Origin: Thiohalobacter thiocyanaticus
Lineage (GTDB): Bacteria > Pseudomonadota > Gammaproteobacteria > Thiohalobacterales > Thiohalobacteraceae
Reading direction: 5' to 3'
DNA length: 64,000 nucleotides
Assembly: GCF_002356355.1 (NCBI RefSeq)
Contig: NZ_AP018052.1
Coordinates: 1,984,001-2,048,000, forward strand
How positions within the stretch are numbered: position 1 is the stretch's first letter; each line of letters opens with the position of its first letter. Positions 1-11,261 of this stretch are shown piece after piece. The translations under genes and the position numbers were made by a program. Under the pieces are notes generated by a model. It was not told the origin of the DNA. It saw only the letters and a list, made by a program, of their open reading frames with translations, and ran no database searches.

Positions 1-1
1 T

Positions 2-601
2 GCAACAACGCTGCATTTCTCCCGTCTGCAGGGAAAGGGCCTGCCGCCGTCCATGCTGGCGGCAGGCATCCTGATTGCTTCGGCGACCATGTTTCCACGG
101 ATGCTGCTGGAGATCGTCATTCTCAATCCATCCCTGGCCGTTCCCATGCTGGCGCCGCTGCTGGCCATGCTGGCCGTGGCCCTGGTCGGCGTGTTCTGGC
201 TGTGGCGGCTGGCGGCGAGGAAGCGGGACAATCCGATCGAGGCCCCGCTGAGCAATCCCTTCCAACTCCTTCCGGCATTGAAGTTCGCCCTGCTGCTGGC
301 ACTGGTCATGCTGGCCACCGAGGCCCTGCATGCCTGGCTGGGTCAGCGCGGGTTGTACATCGCCGCCGGTATCAGCGGAGTGGCCGATGTGGACGCCATC
401 ACCCTGACCATTGCCCGCATGCCCGGCATAGAGGCCAATTCACAGGCGGCGGTAGGCGCCATGACGCTGGCTGCAATCGTCAACACCCTGTTCAAGGGCA
501 TCCTGGCTGCGGTGATCGGCGGTGCCGTACTGGCGAAGTATGTGCTGCCGCCGATGCTGGCGGTCGGGCTGGCGGGGGGGATGACTATCCTGCTGCTGTG
601 A
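2..601 (+). CDS. DUF4010 / MgtC-SapB-type membrane protein (C-terminal part)
   Basis: The reading frame is open from base 2, so the gene begins before the window and only about 199 residues are visible. The visible part is almost entirely hydrophobic, with at least five membrane segments separated by short basic loops. The pattern of a small-residue helix after SGVADVDA, followed by MTLAAIVNTLFKG, matches the C-terminal DUF4010 half of MgtC/SapB-family inner-membrane proteins. Function in this family is poorly defined; transport or magnesium-linked roles have been suggested. An inner ATG at 53 is not a credible start because the homologous sequence continues upstream of it. It converges with lpdA across a palindromic element. 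Confidence 0.7.
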   Translation, partial: ATTLHFSRLQGKGLPPSMLAAGILIASATMFPRMLLEIVILNPSLAVPMLAPLLAMLAVALVGVFWLWRLAARKRDNPIEAPLSNPFQLLPALKFALLLALVMLATEALHAWLGQRGLYIAAGISGVADVDAITLTIARMPGIEANSQAAVGAMTLAAIVNTLFKGILAAVIGGAVLAKYVLPPMLAVGLAGGMTILLL

Positions 602-610
602 TACCAGCGA

Positions 611-691
611 GTAGGATGGGTGGAGCGCAGCGCAACCCATCGTTTCCCACCTGCAGATGGGTTGCGGCGCAAGCGCCTCCACCCATCCTAC
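611..691. repeat. palindromic intergenic repeat, possible bidirectional terminator
   Basis: An 81-bp imperfect palindrome begins GTAGGATGGGTGGAGCGC and ends with its reverse complement. It lies between two convergent genes. This GTAGGATGGG...CCCATCCTAC type is a common dispersed intergenic element in gammaproteobacteria. It can fold into a long hairpin in either direction and may terminate or stabilise both transcripts. There is no T-tract, so a classical intrinsic terminator is not shown. Confidence 0.7.
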
Positions 692-697
692 ACGCTG

Positions 698-2161
<1,464 letters not shown>

Positions 2162-2173
2162 TCAGGTATCCCG

Positions 2174-3430
2174 TCAGACATCCAGCAGCAGGCGTGCCGG
2201 ATCCTCGATCATATCCTTGATGGTGACCAGAAACTGCACCGCCTCGCGGCCGTCGATCAGGCGATGATCGTAGCTCAGTGCCAGGTACATCATCGGGCGG
2301 ATGACCACTTCGCCGTTCTCGGCCATCGGCCGCTCCTGGATCCTGTGCATGCCGAGAATGCCGCTCTGGGGCGGATTGATGATGGGGGTGGACAGCATGG
2401 AGCCGAACACGCCGCCGTTGGTGATGGTGAAGGTGCCGCCCGTGATCTCATCCAGTTCCAGCCGCCCTTGCTGCGCCCGTTGGGCAAAGTCCAGGATGCG
2501 GCCTTCGATCTCGGCCAGGCCGAGCGCGTCGGCATCGCGCAGGATTGGCACCACCAGGCCGCGTGGCGAACTGACCGCGATGCCGATGTCGAAATAACCG
2601 TGGTAGACAACATCATTGCCGTCGATGGAGGCATTGACCTCCGGGAACCGACGCAGCGCCTCCACGGCCGCTTTGACGAAAAAGGACATGAACCCGAGTT
2701 TCACGCCGTGACGCGTCTCGAAGGCCTCGCGATAGCGCTGGCGCAGCTGCATGACCGGCTGCATGTCGACCTCGTTGAACGTCGTCAGGATGGCGGCATT
2801 GTGCTGCGCCTCAAGCAGGCGCTCCGCCACCCGTGCGCGCAGGCGGGTCATGGGCACGCGCTTCTCCTCGCGTCCTCCGGCCCCGGCAGCGGCGGCTGCC
2901 GCCGGTTCCGGCGGCGGCGGTGCGGGGGCCTTCTGCGGACGGGTCTGCGCAGCCTCCTGCCGGGCCTGATCGGCCGTCGTCACCTCACTGCCGTGTTCGA
3001 GGTGCTGTTCCACATCCTCCTTGAGGATGCGTCCGTCCTTACCCGTGCCGGTCACCTGCGAGGCTTCAATGCCGTGTTGTTCCAGCAGCCGTCGCGCCGA
3101 GGGTGAGACCGGCGGATTCGCGCCGCGGTTCTCGCTGTCCGCCTCCGTTCCGCCGGCTGCTGGTGAAGCGGCGGCGGTGGCCTCCGCCGTTCCACCCTCG
3201 CGCAGGCGGCCGATGACCTGGCCGGAGGTCACCACTTCACCCTCGCCCTGCTCGATACCCTCGAGCACGCCGGCGGCCGGCGCGGGAACCTCGAAGACAA
3301 CCTTGTCGGTCTCGATCTCCACCAGGGTCTCGTCACGCGCGACCGCTTCGCCGGGCCGCTTGTTCCAGCGCAGCACAGTGCCGTCGGCGACCGATTCGGG
3401 GAAGCTGGGAACCTTGATTTCGACTGACAT
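2174..3430 (-). CDS. sucB: 2-oxoglutarate dehydrogenase E2, dihydrolipoyl succinyltransferase
   Basis: A 418-residue E2 core that transfers succinyl groups from E1 to CoA. Domains in order: one lipoyl domain (lipoylated lysine in ETDKVVFE, Lys43), a Pro/Ala-rich linker, a peripheral-subunit-binding domain around residues 105-145 ([13 protein letters not shown]), a second Ala/Pro-rich linker, and the acyltransferase core ending with [12 protein letters not shown], which carries the catalytic His and Asp. A single lipoyl domain fits SucB rather than AceF. It lies 24 bp downstream of sucA in the same operon. Confidence 0.96.
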   Translation of the reverse strand: MSVEIKVPSFPESVADGTVLRWNKRPGEAVARDETLVEIETDKVVFEVPAPAAGVLEGIEQGEGEVVTSGQVIGRLREGGTAEATAAASPAAGGTEADSENRGANPPVSPSARRLLEQHGIEASQVTGTGKDGRILKEDVEQHLEHGSEVTTADQARQEAAQTRPQKAPAPPPPEPAAAAAAGAGGREEKRVPMTRLRARVAERLLEAQHNAAILTTFNEVDMQPVMQLRQRYREAFETRHGVKLGFMSFFVKAAVEALRRFPEVNASIDGNDVVYHGYFDIGIAVSSPRGLVVPILRDADALGLAEIEGRILDFAQRAQQGRLELDEITGGTFTITNGGVFGSMLSTPIINPPQSGILGMHRIQERPMAENGEVVIRPMMYLALSYDHRLIDGREAVQFLVTIKDMIEDPARLLLDV

Positions 3431-3454
3431 GGGCGTGTTCCTGTTATTGACTGT

Positions 3455-6307
3455 TCACTGGCCTGTACCTGTACTCTCCAGCCCCAGCGCCTCGGCCACC
3501 AGCCGGTGCTGCTGCTGCACATGCAGCCAGTTGTAGCCGACCGCAGGGGCAGCGGAAAAAGGCCGGCCGGCATATTCCAGCGGCGCGTCACAGGGCAGGG
3601 AGGCATACAGATGATGCTGGGTGGAATACCAGGCGCCCTGGTTCTTGGGCTCCTCCTGGCACCAGATGTAGGTTTCCACGTTGGGATACTGCTCCAGGGT
3701 CCGGCGCAGAATGCCTTCCGGGAAGGGATAGAGCCGCTCCAGGCGGATGATGGCGACATCGTTCAGTTCCACCTCGCGGCGCTTCTCCAGCAGGTCGTAG
3801 TAAACCTTGCCGCTGCACAGGATCACCCGGTTGACCGCTGCGGGGTCGAGCTCGTCGACCTCCGGAATGACGGCGTGGAATCCGCCCTCGGTCATATCCT
3901 CCAGCCGGCTGACCGCAAGGCGGTGACGCAGCAGGCTCTTCGGCGTCATGACCACCAGCGGCTTGCGGCAGGTGTTGAGCATCTGCTGGCGCAGAAGGTG
4001 AAAGATCTGCGCCGGCGTGGTCGGCACGCAGACCTGGATGTTCTGCTCCGCGCACAGTTGCAGGTAGCGCTCCAGGCGGGCCGAGGAATGCTCCGGGCCC
4101 TGCCCTTCGTAGCCGTGCGGCAGGAGCATCACCAGCCCGCACAGCCGGTTCCATTTCTGCTCGCCGGCACTGATGAACTGATCGATCACCACCTGCGCGT
4201 TGTTGGCGAAATCGCCGAACTGGGCCTCCCAGATCACCAGGGTGCCGGGATCAGTGGTGGCATAGCCGTATTCAAACGCCAGCACGGCCTCCTCCGAGAG
4301 CAGCGAGTTGATGACCAGGAAATTGGCCTGGTCCGCGCTGATATTGCGCAACGGCACATAGGGCGTGCCGTCGACCTGGTTGCTGATCACGGCATGCCGA
4401 TGGAAGAAGGTGCCGCGTCCGCTGTCCTGCCCCGACAGACGCACCGGATAACCCTCGGTCAGCAGCGAGGCGTAGGCCATGGTCTCGGCATAGCCCCAGT
4501 CGATGGACAGGGCGCCGGCGGTCATCTTGCGCCGGTTCTCCATGATCTTGCCCACGTTGGAATGGATCTCGAATCCCTCGGGCAGACGCGACAGACCCTG
4601 CCAGAGCTGCTTCAGGCGGGCAGCGTCGATGGCCGTGTTCACTTCTGTGGTACAGGACTGACCGATGTAGGGCTTCCAGTCGACCGCATGCGGATACGGC
4701 GACTGCTCGGCGGGAATGAGCTCCTTCACCACACTGCGCCCGGCATCGAGCGCGTCCCGATACGCCTGCAGCATCTGTTCGGGAGCATCCGGCTCGATCA
4801 GGCCTGCGTCGATCAGGGTCTGGGCATACAGGCTGCGTGCCGAGGGCTTGTGCTTGATCGACTGGTACATCAGGGGCTGGGTGGCGGTGGGTTCGTCGGC
4901 CTCGCTGTGGCCGTGGCGGCGGTAGCAGACCAGGTCGATGACCACATCCTTGTGGTAGGTCATGCGATAGTCCAGCGCGATCCGGGTCACGAACAGCACT
5001 GCCTCGGGATCGTCGCCGTTGACGTGAAGGATGGGCGCATTGACCATTTTGGCAATGTCGGTGCAGTACTGGGTCGAGCGGGCATCGCGCTGGTATGAGG
5101 TGGTGAAGCCGATCTGGTTGTTGACCACCAGGTGCACCGTGCCCTTGGTGGAATAGCCGCGCGACTGCGACATGTTGAAGGTTTCCATCACCACGCCCTG
5201 CCCGGCAAAGGCGGCGTCGCCGTGGATCAGTACCGGCACCACGCTGGTGCCCTCCGTATCCCGACGCCGGTCCTGGCGTGCCCGCACCGAGCCCTCGACC
5301 ACCGGATCGACGATCTCCAGATGCGAGGGATTGAAGGCCAGGTTGATATGCACCGGCCCGCCCCGGGTCTGGATGTCCGAGGAAAAGCCGAGGTGGTACT
5401 TCACGTCGCCCGACCCACTGCCCTCGTGCCCGGCCCTGCCCTCGAATTCCTGGAACAGTTCGGCCGGGGTCTTGCCCATGATGTTGACCAGCACGTTGAG
5501 CCGGCCGCGGTGCGCCATGCCGATGACGAGTTCCTTCACCCCGTGGACGCCGCCGCGCTGGATCAATTCGTCCAGGATGGGGATCAGGCTGTCGCCGCCC
5601 TCCAGCGAGAAGCGCTTCTGGCCCACATAACGATTGTGCAGGTAGCGCTCCAGCCCCTCGGCGGCAGTCAGCCGGTCGAGGATGCGCTGGCGGGTCTCGT
5701 CGGAGAAGCGCGGCGGCCCGGCGCAGGATTCCAGCCGCTGCTGCAGCCAGCGCTTCTCGCCGGTCTCGGTGATATGCATGTACTCGGCGCCGATATGACC
5801 GGCATAGGTACACTCGAGCAACTCCAGTATCTCGCGCAGGCTGGCCCGCTCCACCCCGGCCAGAGAGCCGGTATCGAAGATCCGGTCCAGGTCGGCCTCG
5901 GTCAGTCCGTGATGGGCGGGTTCGAGCTCGGGGATGTGCGGCCGTTCGCGCAGGCCCAGCGGGTCGATGTCAGCGATCTGATGGGCGCGGAAGCGATGGG
6001 CATTGATCAGCTGCAGCACCCGGATCTGTTTTTCCTCGTGGGAAGCCGCGGCAGCCGGCGCGCCGCGGCTGGAAGGCCGGCGTGCGAGTGAACGGAACTG
6101 TTCCCGCACCGGGGTGTGCGAGGCCTCGCGCTGGCGGGCATCGACGGCAGGCAGGGTATCGAAGAAGGTACGCCAGTGCTCCTCGACCTGGGCCGGATCC
6201 TCCAGGTAACGGTCATAGAGCGCATCCAGATAGGCGCCGTTGTGGCCGCTCAACTGGGAGTCCGCCCACAGCCGCTGCATACTCTTGAGTTTGACTCTGT
6301 CTTCCAT
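3455..6307 (-). CDS. sucA: 2-oxoglutarate dehydrogenase E1
   Basis: Thiamine-diphosphate-dependent E1 of the TCA-cycle 2-oxoglutarate dehydrogenase, about 950 residues from the start chosen. The N-terminus MQRLWADSQLSGHNGAYLD aligns with the start region of SucA proteins, so I place the start at the ATG at 6307. An in-frame TTG at 6358 would add 17 residues without known homology. Recognisable parts are ELVIGMAHRGRLNVL (phosphate/TPP half), HGDAAFAGQGVV, NNQIGFTT, the transketolase-like half with GYATTDPGTLVIWEAQFGDF, and the C-terminal domain. A complete oxidative TCA step suggests a metabolically flexible rather than strictly autotrophic organism (inference). Confidence 0.95.
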   Translation of the reverse strand: MEDRVKLKSMQRLWADSQLSGHNGAYLDALYDRYLEDPAQVEEHWRTFFDTLPAVDARQREASHTPVREQFRSLARRPSSRGAPAAAASHEEKQIRVLQLINAHRFRAHQIADIDPLGLRERPHIPELEPAHHGLTEADLDRIFDTGSLAGVERASLREILELLECTYAGHIGAEYMHITETGEKRWLQQRLESCAGPPRFSDETRQRILDRLTAAEGLERYLHNRYVGQKRFSLEGGDSLIPILDELIQRGGVHGVKELVIGMAHRGRLNVLVNIMGKTPAELFQEFEGRAGHEGSGSGDVKYHLGFSSDIQTRGGPVHINLAFNPSHLEIVDPVVEGSVRARQDRRRDTEGTSVVPVLIHGDAAFAGQGVVMETFNMSQSRGYSTKGTVHLVVNNQIGFTTSYQRDARSTQYCTDIAKMVNAPILHVNGDDPEAVLFVTRIALDYRMTYHKDVVIDLVCYRRHGHSEADEPTATQPLMYQSIKHKPSARSLYAQTLIDAGLIEPDAPEQMLQAYRDALDAGRSVVKELIPAEQSPYPHAVDWKPYIGQSCTTEVNTAIDAARLKQLWQGLSRLPEGFEIHSNVGKIMENRRKMTAGALSIDWGYAETMAYASLLTEGYPVRLSGQDSGRGTFFHRHAVISNQVDGTPYVPLRNISADQANFLVINSLLSEEAVLAFEYGYATTDPGTLVIWEAQFGDFANNAQVVIDQFISAGEQKWNRLCGLVMLLPHGYEGQGPEHSSARLERYLQLCAEQNIQVCVPTTPAQIFHLLRQQMLNTCRKPLVVMTPKSLLRHRLAVSRLEDMTEGGFHAVIPEVDELDPAAVNRVILCSGKVYYDLLEKRREVELNDVAIIRLERLYPFPEGILRRTLEQYPNVETYIWCQEEPKNQGAWYSTQHHLYASLPCDAPLEYAGRPFSAAPAVGYNWLHVQQQHRLVAEALGLESTGTGQ

Positions 6308-6585
6308 GGAATGGATCTGGCCGTGTTTTACGAAAAAAGAAGGCAATTCCTGCGCCAATCCGCTTCAGACTCAAGTTTGAGACATCAATCGAGCGGAATC
6401 CACTCCCCGCAGCCGCGATCAGGATCCACGCGCACGTGGAACAAGTACGGTTTCATGCCATGGTGACTTGTTTTTGACGGAAATCGTCATAAACCCGCGG
6501 CCGCTTCCCGCCCACCGGGTTGTCCCCTCATACGTCATTCCCTACTCTTGATCAGGATTCCCGGATACAGACAAAGGCGTGACTG
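6308..6585. other. divergent intergenic region between sucA and mscS
   Basis: Contains the upstream regions of the minus-strand suc operon and the plus-strand MscS gene. It is AT-richer than its surroundings (TACGAAAAAAGAAGG, TTGTTTTTGACGG). I could not fix a convincing -35/-10 pair for either direction and see no gene here. Confidence 0.5.
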
Positions 6586-7500
6586 ATGGATCTGATCAAC
6601 CTGCTGCTGGAGGAATTCGACTGGGAAGTCCTGATCCTCACCAGTCTGCGAATCCTCCTCATCCTGGTCCTGATGTGGGGGCTGATGCTGCTGGCCCGAC
6701 TCGGCCTGCGCCGGCTGGAACAGCGGCTGGTCCGGCGTGGCCAGGGTGCCGATGAGAGCCTGACCGAGGCAAGCAAGCGGGCCGAGACCCTGATCCGGCT
6801 GCTGCGCCAGGGCATCCGCATCGTGATCTGGGTCGTTGCCCTGCTGATCATCCTGCGCGAGCTCGGCGTGGACATCGCCCCTATTCTCGCCAGTGCCGGC
6901 ATCGTCGGCCTGGCCGTGGGCTTCGGCGCCCAGAACCTGGTGCGCGACGTCATCGCCGGCTTTTTCATCATCCTGGAGAATCAGGTGCGGCTGGGTGACG
7001 TGGCCATCATCAACGGCACCGGCGGCCTGGTCGAGGCCATCAATTTCCGCACCCTGGTGCTGCGCGATCTCTCCGGTACCGTGCACGTCTTTCCCAACGG
7101 CACCATCACCACACTGTCCAATATGACCCGCGAGTGGTCCGGCTATGTGTTCGACATCGGCGTGGCCTACAAGGAGGACGTGGATACCGTCATCGGGATC
7201 ATCCGGGAGGTCGGCGAGGAATTGGCCGCGGACGAGCACTTCGGCGCCCTCATTGTCGAACCCATCGAGGTGTTCGGACTGGACAACTTTGCCGACTCGG
7301 CAGTGGTCATCAAGGGCCGGCTCAAGACCCGGCCCATCCAGCAGTGGGCAGTGGGCCGGGAGTTCCGCCGCCGGCTGAAATACGCCTTTGATGCCCGCGG
7401 CATCGAGATCCCCTTCCCGCACCGCACCCTGTACGTGAACGACACCGACCGGGAGATCCTGCAGGCCCTGGCGCAGGCAGGCCGGACACAGGACCGGTGA
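6586..7500 (+). CDS. MscS-family mechanosensitive channel
   Basis: A 304-residue small-conductance mechanosensitive channel of the inner membrane, expected to release solutes on hypo-osmotic shock. Three hydrophobic segments lie at about residues 13-45, 72-95 and 98-125. The third is the pore helix, with the Gly/Ala-rich signature GIVGLAVGFGAQNLVRD. The following beta domain contains VRLGDVAIINGTGGLVEAI and the FPNGTITTLSN motif typical of MscS. Length is near E. coli MscS (286). It is monocistronic, with a GC-rich hairpin just after the stop. Confidence 0.93.
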   Translation: MDLINLLLEEFDWEVLILTSLRILLILVLMWGLMLLARLGLRRLEQRLVRRGQGADESLTEASKRAETLIRLLRQGIRIVIWVVALLIILRELGVDIAPILASAGIVGLAVGFGAQNLVRDVIAGFFIILENQVRLGDVAIINGTGGLVEAINFRTLVLRDLSGTVHVFPNGTITTLSNMTREWSGYVFDIGVAYKEDVDTVIGIIREVGEELAADEHFGALIVEPIEVFGLDNFADSAVVIKGRLKTRPIQQWAVGREFRRRLKYAFDARGIEIPFPHRTLYVNDTDREILQALAQAGRTQDR

Positions 7501-7514
7501 ACACGCCTCACCTT

Positions 7515-7536
7515 CCTCCCCCCTTGATGGGGGAGG
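7515..7536 (+). terminator. GC-rich hairpin after mscS
   Basis: CCTCCCCC and GGGGGAGG form an 8-bp stem around a short loop (CCTTGAT region), 14 bp after the mscS stop. No T-tract follows, so termination is only suggested. It lies between convergent genes. Confidence 0.4.
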
Positions 7537-7560
7537 ATTGAGCAGCGGTGCTGAATCGCA

Positions 7561-7995
7561 TCAACCATACCAGGGCATGCACTCGCTCTCGCCCGGCACT
7601 CGGGAAACCCGCTGCCGGGCGCTCTCCCAGCCCTGCTCCAGGCCCTGCCGCCAGTCGCGCACGAATTCCTCGATGGATGCGGCGAAATCCGGGTCCGGCT
7701 CGGCCCGGTTGATGCTGCAATGCACGGTAATGCGTCCTTCGCTGCCGGCGTTCTCCACCGTCAGCGTCCATTGCAGGGCATTGGGACACCCCGGCAGGGA
7801 GAAGCGGATGCCGTCCCGTATCACCTCCCGATGCACCCGGAACCGTCCCCACAGGCAGCTGATCTCGCCACGCTCGCCACTGTGCTCGAGCACCTCGGCG
7901 ATGCCCGCGCACCATTGCGGCAGGGTTTCGATGCGGACGAACCGCTGCAGTTCCGGCGCACTCAACCGTGCCCGGGCATAGGCAAAGGCTTCCAC
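7561..7995 (-). CDS. conserved-looking hypothetical protein, about 144 aa
   Basis: I do not recognise the family. The protein is cytoplasmic (no signal peptide or membrane helix), mildly acidic, and alternates beta-like segments (GEISCLWGRFRVHREVI, LQWTLTVENAG, GRITVHCSIN) with a C-terminal amphipathic helix rich in Trp/Arg (FVRDWRQGLEQGWESARQR). That pattern could suit a small alpha/beta sandwich binding protein, but this is only a shape argument. A GGGAGG ribosome-binding site sits 6 bp before a GTG at 7995, so I prefer that start to the TTG at 8001. It converges on mscS and is divergent from the DUF3579 gene. Confidence 0.6.
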   Translation of the reverse strand: MEAFAYARARLSAPELQRFVRIETLPQWCAGIAEVLEHSGERGEISCLWGRFRVHREVIRDGIRFSLPGCPNALQWTLTVENAGSEGRITVHCSINRAEPDPDFAASIEEFVRDWRQGLEQGWESARQRVSRVPGESECMPWYG

Positions 7996-8055
7996 TGACA
8001 ACCTCCCGACCTGGTCATGGCGCCCATAAGACTGCCTGATGCACCAATAAGATTA

Positions 8056-8084
8056 TTGCGGTTAATAGATAAGTACATTATAAT
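8056..8084 (+). promoter_or_regulatory. sigma-70-type promoter for the DUF3579 gene
   Basis: TTGCGG (8056-8061), a 17-bp spacer, then a perfect TATAAT (8079-8084), about 70 bp upstream of the coding start, inside a sharply AT-rich stretch (8040-8156) in an otherwise GC-rich region. Confidence 0.6.
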
Positions 8085-8156
8085 ATTTGTCAGTTATTCA
8101 TTACGGATGCTTATCATTTATCCGAAAGAATAAATTGTTAATTCATAACTTTAAGG

Positions 8157-8471
8157 ATGAAACTTAAATTAATGTCACAAGAGGATCTGTATCTCTTTAT
8201 CATTGGACAGACCGACAATAACACACCCCTGCGGCCGCATAACTGGGCCGAGCGCTTCGCCGGCAACCTGGCCAGTTTCGGCCGCGACCGGCGGCTGCGC
8301 TATTCGGATGCCCTGGCACCGGTAATGCGCGACGGCATCAAGTGCCTGCGGGTGGCCAAGGCACTGGCCGACTCGCAGCCGGGGCTGGTCGATGACATCC
8401 TGCGCTTTGCCGACCTCCACGGCCTGACGGTCCGCAACCGGAGCGAACCGGAACTGGCACTGGCAAGCTGA
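8157..8471 (+). CDS. DUF3579 family protein
   Basis: A 104-residue cytoplasmic protein. The arrangement RPHNWAERFAGNLASFGRDRRLRYS, then IKCLRVAKALADSQPGLVDDILRFAD, matches the DUF3579 pattern known mainly from beta- and gammaproteobacteria; no biochemical role is known. The first ATG is at 8157; a second ATG at 8172 (MSQED) is equally possible because the only Shine-Dalgarno-like AAGG abuts the first. The first codons are AT-rich compared with the rest. It appears monocistronic. Confidence 0.75.
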   Translation: MKLKLMSQEDLYLFIIGQTDNNTPLRPHNWAERFAGNLASFGRDRRLRYSDALAPVMRDGIKCLRVAKALADSQPGLVDDILRFADLHGLTVRNRSEPELALAS

Positions 8472-8677
8472 ACCGGCCCGCAACGCCACCACCGCCGGCG
8501 CGGGGACAGCAATGTCCCTGCCTGCTGAAACTCCCCCAAGGGGATAGCGACGGCATACCCCATGAGGCCAACTTCTGACCATTCGGAGCCGGTGCTACTA
8601 TTGCGGGAGCGCAGGTAGCATCGGGGATGCCCGATGCCGCGCTGCGGACGTCTTCCTGCGAGTTGGAGCAAGTCACC

Positions 8678-9742
8678 ATGGGCAGTGCCAACGACATTCC
8701 GGTAGAACTGGTCGAGGAGATCCGCGGCAAGGCCCTGCATGCACCGCGCCCGCGGGATCTCACTCCTGAGCAGCGTGACGCCCTTATCGATCGTATCAGG
8801 GGCCTGCTCGAGGCCAACAACGCCGTGCTCATCACCCATTACTATGTCGATGAGCAGTTGCAGATACTGACCGATGCCACCGGCGGCTATGTCGGCGACT
8901 CGCTGGGCATGGCCGATTACGGCAACAAGCATGCCGCCACCACCCTGGTGGTGATCGGTGTGCGCTTCATGGGCGAGACCGCCAAGATCCTCAATCCCGA
9001 GAAACGGGTGCTGATGCCCGACCTGGGCGCGGAATGCTCGCTCGACCTGAGTTGTCCCATCGACGCCTTCAGCGCCTTCTGCGACCAGCACCCGGACCGC
9101 ACCGTGGTGGTCTATACCAACACCAGCGCCGAGGTGAAGGCCCGCGCCGACTGGGTGGTGACCTCCTCCAACGCGGTCGATATCGTCGCCCACCTGCACG
9201 CCAGGGGCGAGAAGATCATCTTTGCGCCCGACCGTCATCTGGGCCGCTACGTGCAGCAGAAGACCGGCGCCGACATCCTCAACTGGCAGGGCTTCTGCGT
9301 GGTGCATGACGAATTCAAGGCCAGCGAGCTCAAGCGCCTGATGGCTGAGCATCCCGAGGCCGAACTGATCGCCCATCCCGAATCCCCGGCCGAGGTGCTG
9401 GACATGGCCGATGCCATCGGCTCGACCACCCAGCTGATCAAGGCGGCGCAGGCATCCACGGCGAAGACGCTGATCGTGGCCACCGACATGGGTATCTTTC
9501 ACAAGATGCACGAGGCCGCCCCGGACAAGCAGCTGATCGCTGTCCCCACCGGCGGCGAAAGCGCCACCTGCGTCAGCTGCGCCCACTGTCCCTGGATGGC
9601 CATGAACAGCCTGGAAAACCTCGCCGCAGTGCTGGAAAACGGCAGCGGCCACGAAATCCACATCGACGAGACAGTGCGCCGCAGGGCCCTCGTCCCCATC
9701 GAGCGCATGCTCGAATTCTCCCGCGCCCAGGGCAAGGTCTGA
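8678..9742 (+). CDS. nadA: quinolinate synthase A
   Basis: A 354-residue [4Fe-4S] enzyme that condenses iminoaspartate with dihydroxyacetone phosphate to quinolinate in NAD biosynthesis. Seen: [11 protein letters not shown] near the N-terminus, cysteine-bearing AECSLDLSC and [11 protein letters not shown] (cluster ligands), [20 protein letters not shown], and [13 protein letters not shown] chose the ATG at 8678 because GGAG lies 8-9 bp upstream and the product then has the normal length; an in-frame ATG at 8627 lacks such a site. nadB and nadC are not in the window. Confidence 0.96.
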   Translation: MGSANDIPVELVEEIRGKALHAPRPRDLTPEQRDALIDRIRGLLEANNAVLITHYYVDEQLQILTDATGGYVGDSLGMADYGNKHAATTLVVIGVRFMGETAKILNPEKRVLMPDLGAECSLDLSCPIDAFSAFCDQHPDRTVVVYTNTSAEVKARADWVVTSSNAVDIVAHLHARGEKIIFAPDRHLGRYVQQKTGADILNWQGFCVVHDEFKASELKRLMAEHPEAELIAHPESPAEVLDMADAIGSTTQLIKAAQASTAKTLIVATDMGIFHKMHEAAPDKQLIAVPTGGESATCVSCAHCPWMAMNSLENLAAVLENGSGHEIHIDETVRRRALVPIERMLEFSRAQGKV

Positions 9743-9971
9743 GCCTCAGCCCCGGCTTCCTGCGGTCCCGGCGTGCCACCTGGCCTCCGGCGTCGAAGCC
9801 TCACTTCCGAGCCATGCGCCGGCGCATCCCGTTCTGCGTCACGTATGACGGCGGCCGGCTTGGCTGCGCCGAGGCCGGTTTGCGCTGAACCCGGCGGCTG
9901 AAGTCGGAACAGATACCCCGGTCTGGCCCGACAGACCGCCGTCGGGCGTCCGTTGCCGGGACATCGGCCTC

Positions 9972-10442
9972 ATGCAGCACCTATGTGCTGGCCGCGGCGC
10001 TGACACTGGGCTGGTGATATGGCTGTGGCAGCCGCTGGACAGGATGATCTGGACGGTCGCCGATCCACTGGCACGCGCCGCCATGTGGGGGCTGTTCGCC
10101 TTCGGCTGGCTGTACCTGGTGGCTGCGACCTACGTTACCGATCACTATGACCTGTTCGGCCTGCGCCAGGCCTGGCTGCATCTGCGCGGCAGGCAGTACA
10201 GGCCGGTGCCGTTCGTGCGCAAGTGGATGTACCGCTACAGTCGTCATCCCATGATGCTGGGCATCCTGATCGGAATCTGGGCCACGCCGGAGATGAGCGC
10301 GGGCCACCTGGCGCTGGCCCTGGGGCTGACCGGCTATATCGCCCTGGGTGTAATGCTCGAGGAGCGCGAGCTCGCCGGACACTTCGGCGAGCCCTATCGA
10401 CGCTACCGGCGCGAGGTGGGTGCGCTGCTGCCCTGGGTCTAA
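9972..10442 (+). pseudogene. frameshifted remnant of an MddA/NnrU-like membrane methyltransferase
   Basis: The readable part (about 150 residues) has the isoprenylcysteine-methyltransferase-like core: three hydrophobic helices, then YRYSRHPMMLGILIG, YIALGVMLEERELAGHFGE and YRRYRREV, as in methanethiol S-methyltransferase (MddA). The N-terminal third is missing. Just upstream, the conserved STYVLAAALTLG appears in a different frame (9976-10013) and runs into a TGA, while the next conserved block (LVIWLWQPLD) continues in this frame. A one-base indel near 10005-10015 therefore splits the gene. Further upstream only fragments are recognisable. The ATG at 9972 is probably not a true start. It overlaps the slipin gene stop by 4 bp. 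Confidence 0.6.
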
Positions 10443-11203
10443 CTCTGCTGCGACTTGCCGCCGATGGCATCCAGCATCGGCTTGATCAGGTCCATCGGCA
10501 CCGGGAAGACGATGGTCGAGTTCTGCTCGCCGGCGATGTCGGTCAGGGTCTGCAGATAGCGCAGCTGGATCGAACCGGGTTGACTGGCCAGTACCTTGTA
10601 GGCCTCGGCCAGCTTTTCCGAGGCCTGCATCTCGCCCTCGGCGTGGATCACCTTGGCCCGGCGCACCCGCTCGGCCTCGGCCTGCTTGGCAATGGAGCGG
10701 ATCATGCTCTCGTCCAGGTCCACGTGCTTGATCTCCACGTTCGAGACCTTGATGCCCCAGGCATCGGTCTGGGAATCCAGCAGTTCCTGGATATCGTTGT
10801 TGAGCTTGTCGCGCTCCGACAGCATCTCGTCCAGGTCGTGCTTGCCCAGCACCGAGCGCAGCGTGGTCTGGGCCAGCTGGCTGGTGGCGGAATAGTAGTC
10901 CTCGACCTGGATGATGGCACGTTCAGAGTCGATCACCCGGAAGTAGAGCACCGCATTGACCTTCACCGAGACGTTGTCCTGGGAGATGACGTCCTGGCTG
11001 GGCACATCCATCACCACGATGCGCAAATCCACCCGCACCATCTGCTGGATGAAGGGAATGACGATGATCAGACCCGGCCCTTTCACTTTCCAGAACCGGC
11101 CGAGCATGAAGATCACGCCGCGCTCGTATTCGCGCAGAATGCGGAACATGGAAAACACCAGTGCCAGGACCAGTGCGGCGATGGTGACGATCGTAATCGG
11201 CAT
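10439..11203 (-). CDS. slipin / stomatin-like SPFH protein
   Basis: A 254-residue membrane-anchored SPFH-domain protein. One N-terminal hydrophobic segment (residues 3-20) is followed by [18 protein letters not shown], the long SPFH beta region ([20 protein letters not shown]) and a coiled, charged helix ([20 protein letters not shown]) typical of slipins and prohibitin relatives. Such proteins form oligomeric rings in membrane microdomains. It follows the NfeD gene by 58 bp on the same strand; SPFH-NfeD pairing is a well-known conserved arrangement, and the two products probably work together. Confidence 0.93.
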   Translation of the reverse strand: MPITIVTIAALVLALVFSMFRILREYERGVIFMLGRFWKVKGPGLIIVIPFIQQMVRVDLRIVVMDVPSQDVISQDNVSVKVNAVLYFRVIDSERAIIQVEDYYSATSQLAQTTLRSVLGKHDLDEMLSERDKLNNDIQELLDSQTDAWGIKVSNVEIKHVDLDESMIRSIAKQAEAERVRRAKVIHAEGEMQASEKLAEAYKVLASQPGSIQLRYLQTLTDIAGEQNSTIVFPVPMDLIKPMLDAIGGKSQQS

Positions 11204-11261
11204 ACCAGGACTCCTTCAGCGTGACAACGCCAGATTGAGAGTTGCAGTACCGACCATGGCC

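Noticed and set aside
3506-5098. 530-codon plus-strand open frame opposite sucA
   Set aside because: Same cause; mirrors the codon structure of sucA and has no plausible start.
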